Below, one piece after another: positions 5,774 through 9,779 of a stretch of DNA of 9,779 nucleotides (positions are counted from its first letter, which is position 1; every line of letters starts with the position of its first letter). Origin of the DNA: Methylohalomonas sp964522485 (GTDB taxonomy: Bacteria > Pseudomonadota > Gammaproteobacteria > Methylohalomonadales > Methylohalomonadaceae). The notes below the pieces were generated by a model, which saw nothing but the letters and a program-made list of their open reading frames with translations, made no database searches and was not told the origin of the DNA. The stretch is taken from positions 1 to 9,779 of the forward strand of contig CAZFUS010000091.1 in NCBI GenBank assembly GCA_964522485.1, read 5' to 3'. The translations under genes were made by a program, and so were the position numbers.

Positions 5774-6244
5774 TCAGTCGAGCAGGCTGCGCAACATCCA
5801 GGCATTCTTTTCATGCACCTGCATACGCTGGGTCAGCAGGTCGGCAGAAGGTTCGTCGTGCGCTTCTTCCGCCAGGGGAAAAATCTCGCGCGCCGTTCGC
5901 ACCACGGTCTCCTGACCAATCACCAGGTTTTTGATCATGTCCTTGGCATTGGGCGGATCGCCAGTTTCTTCCTTGATGGAAGAAAGTTTGGCGAATGCCT
6001 TGTAGGAGCCGGGTGCGGGAAAACCCAGCGCCCGGATGCGCTCGGCGATTTCATCCACCGCGGTGGCCAGCTCGGTATACTCTTCTTCAAACAGTGTGTG
6101 CAGAGTCGTGAACATCGGCCCGGTGACATTCCAGTGATAATTATGCGTTTTCAGATACAGGGTGTAGGAATCGGCCAGCAAGCGCGACAAGCCATCTGCG
6201 ATTGATTGCCGACTCTTTTCGTTGATGCCGATATCAATTTTCAT
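5774..6244 (-). CDS. dps: Dps family DNA-binding ferritin (DNA starvation/stationary-phase protection protein)
   Basis: Dps proteins form hollow 12-mers that oxidise ferrous iron with hydrogen peroxide and store it, protecting DNA under oxidative or starvation stress. The 156-residue length fits the family. The ferroxidase site formed at the subunit interface is visible: H37 (YHWNVTG), H49 (TLH), E53, D64 and E68 (DEIAERIRALG). By alignment these correspond to E. coli H51, H63, D67, D78 and E82. E53 replaces the aspartate of E. coli, a conservative change. The N-terminal tail before helix A is short and has only two lysines and one arginine in its first 12 residues, so DNA binding through a lysine-rich tail as in E. 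coli may be weak. A good ribosome-binding site, GGAGA, precedes the ATG by 6 nt. The upstream DNA is AT-rich and contains a dyad (6297-6316). OxyR, Fur or sigma-S control is common for dps, but no clear site is recognised here. Confidence 0.95.
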   Translation of the reverse strand: MKIDIGINEKSRQSIADGLSRLLADSYTLYLKTHNYHWNVTGPMFTTLHTLFEEEYTELATAVDEIAERIRALGFPAPGSYKAFAKLSSIKEETGDPPNAKDMIKNLVIGQETVVRTAREIFPLAEEAHDEPSADLLTQRMQVHEKNAWMLRSLLD

Positions 6245-6296
6245 GATGATTCTCCAGATGCTGCAGAATAGATGGATGAAAGTGTATACGAGCAGT

Positions 6297-6316
6297 AATC
6301 ATATGTATAAATGATT
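6297..6316. promoter_or_regulatory. Dyad AATCAT-8-ATGATT upstream of dps
   Basis: AATCAT (6297-6302) and ATGATT (6311-6316) form perfect inverted half-sites separated by 8 bp, 53-72 bp upstream of the dps start. On the minus strand this region also contains TATGAT (5 of 6 match to a -10 box), and TATACA lies slightly closer to dps, so the dyad overlaps the probable promoter. It does not match my recollection of the OxyR or Fur consensus. A second short dyad, ATAAT-2-ATTAT, lies at 6329-6340. Confidence 0.35.
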
Positions 6317-6466
6317 GTTTTTATGTAGATAATAAATTATGACTATTCTTACTTATAAGCCTGACCCTTGAGTCTGTAAGCGCACCGTGGCGAAGCTGAC
6401 GACGGAATCCGTGCATGAGTACAGGGCGTTCGGTATGCTGTCGCGGTTTCTCCAGTCCTGTGAACC

Positions 6467-7000
6467 ATGCTTAACGTGCTAGGCACACTGTTTCGAGAAT
6501 TCCTGTCCATCTGTCTGCTGAAACGCGCTCCTCAGGATCTCCCCGCTTCCTATGAACTGGCCGGTATCACCATCCTGGCCTACGGCTGCGCCAGCCTGAT
6601 CATGGCACACGGCAATATGGGCTGGCCGGCATCGCTGGCGGTCGCTGTAACTGAAACCGCTTTCATGTGCGGTGTCAGCTTTGTATTGCTGCGTATCAGC
6701 GGGCATCCCGCGCGTTGGTTGCAGACTGTCACCGCCATGGCCGGCACGAATGTCATTCTCGTACTGTTTGCTTTGCCCCTGATGCTGTGGCTGTTGAATG
6801 CCCAGAGTCAGGACATGGCGGCAGAAGTGCCGTCGTTGCTGTTTCTGGCACTGGTATTATGGAATATCGTCATCCTGGCACACATCTTTCGCCACGCACT
6901 CTCGGTGCATTACGTCGGCGGTATGCTGGTGGCACTGGGCTATTTCTGGCTGTCGCTGTTGCTCATGGGATGGCTGTTACCGGGGACGGAACCAGCCTGA
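6467..7000 (+). CDS. Five-helix integral membrane protein, possibly YIP1-like
   Basis: The function is unknown. The 177-residue protein has a short amphipathic start (MLNVLGTLFREFLSICLLKR) and about five predicted membrane helices, near residues 30-47, 54-75, 87-111, 122-142 and 149-170. Overall shape and length resemble small bacterial YIP1-type membrane proteins, but this is a resemblance and not a firm assignment. Polar residues inside or between helices include E63 in TETAF, N95 in GTNVIL and H139/R142/H143 in the AHIFRHAL segment. No catalytic motif is apparent. The TGA overlaps the ATG of mpl by one base, so translation is probably coupled, which hints at a role near the cell envelope together with Mpl. 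No good ribosome-binding site precedes the ATG, and no other in-frame start looks better. Confidence 0.85.
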   Translation: MLNVLGTLFREFLSICLLKRAPQDLPASYELAGITILAYGCASLIMAHGNMGWPASLAVAVTETAFMCGVSFVLLRISGHPARWLQTVTAMAGTNVILVLFALPLMLWLLNAQSQDMAAEVPSLLFLALVLWNIVILAHIFRHALSVHYVGGMLVALGYFWLSLLLMGWLLPGTEPA

Positions 7001-8358
7001 TGCACATTCACATTCTCGGTATCTGCGGCACGTTCATGGGTGGGCTCGCGCTCCTGGCGCGTGAACTCGGCGTGAGGGTGACCGGTTCCGACAGTCACGT
7101 TTACCCGCCGATGAGTACCCAGCTGGAAGCGGCGGGCATTACGCTGCATGAAGGCTACGACCCCGCGCCGCTGGAGGCGGCTCCGGATCAGGTCATCATC
7201 GGCAATGCTCTGTCACGCGGTAATCCGGCCGTCGAGTATGTTCTGGACCGGGGTCTGGCCTTTCATTCCGGACCGCAGTGGCTGGCCGAGCACGTCCTCC
7301 ATGGCCGGCACGTGCTCGCGGTGTCCGGAACGCATGGCAAGACCACGACCAGCAGCATGCTGGCTTGGCTGCTGGAATCCGCCGGACTCAAGCCCGGTTT
7401 TCTTATTGGTGGTGTGCCGCTGGATTTCAGCGTGTCCGCAAGACTCGGCAACGGCCGTTGTTTCGTTATCGAGGCGGATGAATATGACAGCGCGTTTTTC
7501 GATAAGCGGTCCAAATTCATCCACTACCGTCCCCAGAGCCTCGTCATTAATAATATTGAGTTCGATCATGCAGACATCTTCCGCGATCTTGAAGATATCA
7601 AGCGCCAATTCCACCATCTGGTGCGAACCGTGCCGGGCGGCGGCCGGATCCTGGTCCGGGCCGGCGATATCAACATTCAGGCCGTGCTGGACCGTGGTTG
7701 CTGGACGCCGGTGAGCCGCTTCGGTCTGAGCGCAGCCGACTGGCAGGGACGTCTGTCACTGGCCGACGGCAGCGTTTTCGCCATCGACTATCAGGGCACG
7801 GAGCAGGGTGAAGTCAGCTGGGGTCTGCTCGGCGAGCACAATGTCGAAAACGCGCTGGCCGCCGTGGCGGCTGCAGCCGGCGTGGGAGTGAAGCCGGTTG
7901 ATGCCTGCAGCGCACTCAGCCGTTTCCGGGGCATCAAGCGGCGGCTGGAAAAACTCGGCGAAATCGCCGGTGTGACGTTGTACGATGACTTTGCCCACCA
8001 CCCCACCGCGATTGGCGCCACGCTGACAGCGATGCGTCGGAGAGTCGGAAAAGCGCGGATCATCGCCGTTCTGGAACCGCGCTCGAACACCATGAAGCTC
8101 GGGGTCCACAAGCAGGAACTGGCGGCGTCGCTCGAGGCGGCCGATGCCATGTACCTGTATCAGCCGGCGGATCTCGACTGGAGCCTGAGCGAGGTCATGG
8201 CCGGGTTCGGTGAGCGCTGCACTATCCATGGCACTACCGAAGCGATTATCGAGGCGGTTGCGACGGCGGCACGACCGGGTGACCATGTGCTCATCATGAG
8301 CAACGGCGGATTTGAAGGAATCCACCACCGTCTGGCGCAGCGGCTTGAACAGGCATGA
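7000..8358 (+). CDS. mpl: UDP-N-acetylmuramate:L-alanyl-gamma-D-glutamyl-meso-diaminopimelate ligase
   Basis: Mpl attaches the tripeptide L-Ala-gamma-D-Glu-meso-DAP, recovered from turned-over peptidoglycan, directly to UDP-MurNAc using ATP. This returns cell-wall fragments to the cytoplasmic precursor pool. The 452-residue protein shows the three Mur-ligase domains. The N-terminal UDP-binding domain begins MHIHILGICGTFMGGLALLA. The ATP-binding domain has the P-loop SGTHGKTTT (109-117), EADEYDSAFFDKRSKF (158-173) and NNIEFDHADIF (184-194). The C-terminal domain carries GEHNVENALAA (278-288), YDDFAHHPTAI (328-338), EPRSNTMKLG (359-368) and SNGGFEG (434-440). GICGTFMGG and EADEYDSAFFDKRSKF are typical of Mpl rather than MurC. 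The frame is open upstream to 6667, but ATG 7000 gives the family N-terminus and overlaps the preceding stop. Its own stop overlaps the next start in ATGA. Confidence 0.96.
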   Translation: MHIHILGICGTFMGGLALLARELGVRVTGSDSHVYPPMSTQLEAAGITLHEGYDPAPLEAAPDQVIIGNALSRGNPAVEYVLDRGLAFHSGPQWLAEHVLHGRHVLAVSGTHGKTTTSSMLAWLLESAGLKPGFLIGGVPLDFSVSARLGNGRCFVIEADEYDSAFFDKRSKFIHYRPQSLVINNIEFDHADIFRDLEDIKRQFHHLVRTVPGGGRILVRAGDINIQAVLDRGCWTPVSRFGLSAADWQGRLSLADGSVFAIDYQGTEQGEVSWGLLGEHNVENALAAVAAAAGVGVKPVDACSALSRFRGIKRRLEKLGEIAGVTLYDDFAHHPTAIGATLTAMRRRVGKARIIAVLEPRSNTMKLGVHKQELAASLEAADAMYLYQPADLDWSLSEVMAGFGERCTIHGTTEAIIEAVATAARPGDHVLIMSNGGFEGIHHRLAQRLEQA

Positions 8359-8942
8359 CCCGGCTGTCGCTGTTCCCGCTCGGCACGGTGCTGTTTCCCG
8401 ACGGCCGGCTGGGTCTGCGGGTGTTCGAACCGCGTTACCTGGATATGGTCAGCCGCTGCCTGCGCGAGGACGGTACGTTCGGCATCTGTCTGATCCGGGA
8501 TGGCAGCGAAGTTGGCGCGGCCGCACGGCCGCACGCGGTTGGTACTGAAGCGCATATCGTCGATTGGGATCGGGATGATGACGGCCTGCTGGGGCTGACT
8601 GTGCGCGGCCAGCGGCGTTTCCGCATCACGACCACCGAAGTACAGCCGGATAATCTGCTGCTCGCCGATGTCGAGTGGCTGGAAGAGCCGGTGACGGCGT
8701 TGCCCGGGGAATATACGCCGCTGGCCGATCTGCTCTGGCAACTGTTGCAGCAGGTGGAGCCGGACCGGGCCAACGAGGGAGAGCGCTTCAGCGAGGCTGC
8801 CTGGGTCGGTTTCCGGTTGGCTGAATGTCTGCCGCTGCAGCCCGAGCAGTCGCAGGCACTGCTGGCGCAGGATGATCCGATCATGCGGCTGCAGGCACTG
8901 GCTGCGGTGATCCGTGCGATAGAGACCTCGGGCGGCGAATGA
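8355..8942 (+). CDS. Stand-alone Lon N-terminal (substrate-binding) domain protein
   Basis: The 195-residue protein matches the N-terminal domain of Lon protease (LON substrate-binding, PUA-like fold) but has no AAA+ ATPase or peptidase region. Hallmarks are LFPLGTVLFPDGRLGLRVFEPRYLDMV (starting at residue 6), FGICLI (42-47) and VRGQRRFRI (83-91). A C-terminal helical part follows (about 122-190, rich in Leu and Gln). Such LonN proteins are widespread in proteobacteria; their role is not settled, and binding of peptides or partner proteins is the usual inference. The gene starts inside the mpl stop (ATGA, 4-nt overlap), so it is expected to be translated with mpl. This need not mean a shared pathway. 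Only 6 bp separate its stop from the convergent FAH-family gene, leaving no room for a separate terminator. Confidence 0.9.
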   Translation: MTRLSLFPLGTVLFPDGRLGLRVFEPRYLDMVSRCLREDGTFGICLIRDGSEVGAAARPHAVGTEAHIVDWDRDDDGLLGLTVRGQRRFRITTTEVQPDNLLLADVEWLEEPVTALPGEYTPLADLLWQLLQQVEPDRANEGERFSEAAWVGFRLAECLPLQPEQSQALLAQDDPIMRLQALAAVIRAIETSGGE

Positions 8943-8948
8943 CAGCGG

Positions 8949-9779
8949 CTAGTACAGTGCGGTATCCGCCGGTTCTTCAATGACGGGATTACTGAGCCGG
9001 CCGATACCCTCGACTGCTACCGTCACGGTGTCACCTGGCCTCAAATAGCCCCGCGGTTCCATCTTGACGCCGACGCCACTGCTTGTGCCCGTGGCGATTA
9101 TGTCGCCGGGTTCCAGCGTCATCACCGTCGACAGGTATTCCACCAGTGCATAGCAGTCGAAAATCAGATGCCGGGTATTGGTGGACTGGCGCAGTTCATC
9201 ATTAACCCAGGTATTCACGTCCAGGACGTGCGGATCGCCGAGTTCATCCGGCGTGACCAGCCAGGGTCCGATGGGGCCATGAGTATCAAAGGATTTGCCA
9301 AGCGTCCAGGTGTGGGAGCGCATCTGCCAGTCGCGCACCGAGACATCGTTGACGGCGAGATAACCGCCGATAACCCTCGCGGCCTGATCGCGCGGAACAT
9401 GGCGGCAGCGTCGGCCGATAACCACGCCGAGTTCACCCTCATAGTCCAGCTTTTCCGAAACACGCGGTCGCTGAATGGCGGCACCGGGGCCGATCACACA
9501 GCTCGATTGCTTGTTGAAGAAGGTTGGATATTCCGGCTGGTCGAGCCCGGTTTCCTGGATATGATCCGCGTAATTGAGACTGACGCCGAAGAACTTCTGC
9601 GGCCGCAGAACGGGTGCCTCGAGGCGGATGGTGTCAAGCGGCCGCCGTCTGCCGCCTGACTGGACCAGGCTTAGCAAACGTGCGCGGGCATCGGTACCAG
9701 CGGCCAGAAAATCCTCCATCCGGCCAGGCAGTGAAGTATCGGCCGCAACCACCTCATCGCCATCGATGACGCCAAGCTG
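8949..9779 (-). CDS. Fumarylacetoacetate hydrolase family protein (5' end beyond window)
   Basis: Members cleave or hydrate 2,4-diketo acids or related compounds in breakdown of aromatic compounds; some are acylpyruvases or oxaloacetate decarboxylases. The substrate here is not determinable. The visible 276 codons begin QLGVIDGDEVVAADTSLPG. This matches the middle of the small N-terminal domain, so the true start lies perhaps 10-20 codons past the right edge, and the GTG at 9752-9750 is an internal valine. Using visible-fragment numbering, the catalytic domain shows FGVSLNYADHIQETG (64-78, H73), FFNKQSSCVIGPG (87-99), DYEGELGVVIG (112-122; metal ligands E114 and E116), VNDVSVRDWQ (143-152; D145), GKSFDTHGPIGPW (161-173; K162) and TGTSSGVG (230-237). 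The protein is soluble and cytoplasmic by sequence. It converges with the Lon-N gene; its upstream partners are not visible. Confidence 0.93.
   Translation of the reverse strand, partial: QLGVIDGDEVVAADTSLPGRMEDFLAAGTDARARLLSLVQSGGRRRPLDTIRLEAPVLRPQKFFGVSLNYADHIQETGLDQPEYPTFFNKQSSCVIGPGAAIQRPRVSEKLDYEGELGVVIGRRCRHVPRDQAARVIGGYLAVNDVSVRDWQMRSHTWTLGKSFDTHGPIGPWLVTPDELGDPHVLDVNTWVNDELRQSTNTRHLIFDCYALVEYLSTVMTLEPGDIIATGTSSGVGVKMEPRGYLRPGDTVTVAVEGIGRLSNPVIEEPADTALY

Noticed and set aside
6667..6999. A 111-codon N-terminal extension of the mpl frame
   Set aside because: The extension overlaps the membrane-protein gene in another frame, and Mpl proteins begin with MHIHILGICGT, matching the ATG at 7000.
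7213..8328. Leftward frames within mpl
   Set aside because: They are antisense to an intact Mur-ligase gene and have no recognisable motifs or ribosome-binding sites.
9168..9659. A 163-codon rightward frame at the right end
   Set aside because: It is antisense to the conserved catalytic domain of the FAH-family gene.
9750..9752. GTG as the start codon of the FAH-family gene
   Set aside because: The frame stays open to the window edge with LGVIDGDEV, typical of the N-terminal domain of this family, so the GTG is an internal valine codon.

Overview
The window looks like chromosomal housekeeping DNA from a gammaproteobacterium of moderate-to-high GC content. Evidence for this is the E. coli-like SucA N-terminus and hexameric-type citrate synthase, the pairing of an HAD-IB phosphatase with a divergent RppH (an arrangement I recall from Pseudomonas), and a muropeptide-recycling Mpl ligase. 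The type-2, lactate-dehydrogenase-like malate dehydrogenase differs from the E. coli enzyme and suggests a free-living, possibly chemolithotrophic lineage. Genus cannot be fixed from the sequence. There are no mobile elements, CRISPR arrays, tRNAs, rRNAs or signs of recent transfer. No gap without a gene exceeds 300 bp.

Layout. Bases 1-788 (minus) are the first 262 codons of sucA, the E1 subunit of 2-oxoglutarate dehydrogenase, cut by the left edge. A 272-bp divergent region carries a near-perfect palindrome and a cluster of CTAG sites. It leads rightward into gltA (citrate synthase) and mdh (malate dehydrogenase), so three TCA-cycle enzymes are grouped around one control region. A 28-bp heptamer repeat begins on the mdh stop codon and sits between mdh and a convergent HAD-IB hydrolase gene (minus). 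A 228-bp divergent region with a strong hairpin just downstream of a -10-like box separates the hydrolase from rppH (RNA pyrophosphohydrolase).

Bases 4881-6244 (all minus) hold dps, then two small exported proteins of unknown function with two cysteines each; the two exported genes are 6 bp apart. An AT-rich region of about 225 bp separates dps from a rightward block of three genes: a five-helix membrane protein, mpl, and a stand-alone Lon N-terminal-domain protein. These overlap stop-to-start (1 nt, then 4 nt) and are probably translationally coupled. The right edge holds a fumarylacetoacetate hydrolase-family gene (minus) that converges on the Lon-N gene and whose true start lies beyond the window.

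No clearly new system is visible. The items most worth a second look are the two-gene exported unit of unknown function, the membrane protein/mpl/Lon-N coupling, the hairpin placed near the predicted 5' end of the rppH transcript, the shared sucA/gltA control region, and the heptamer repeat after mdh.
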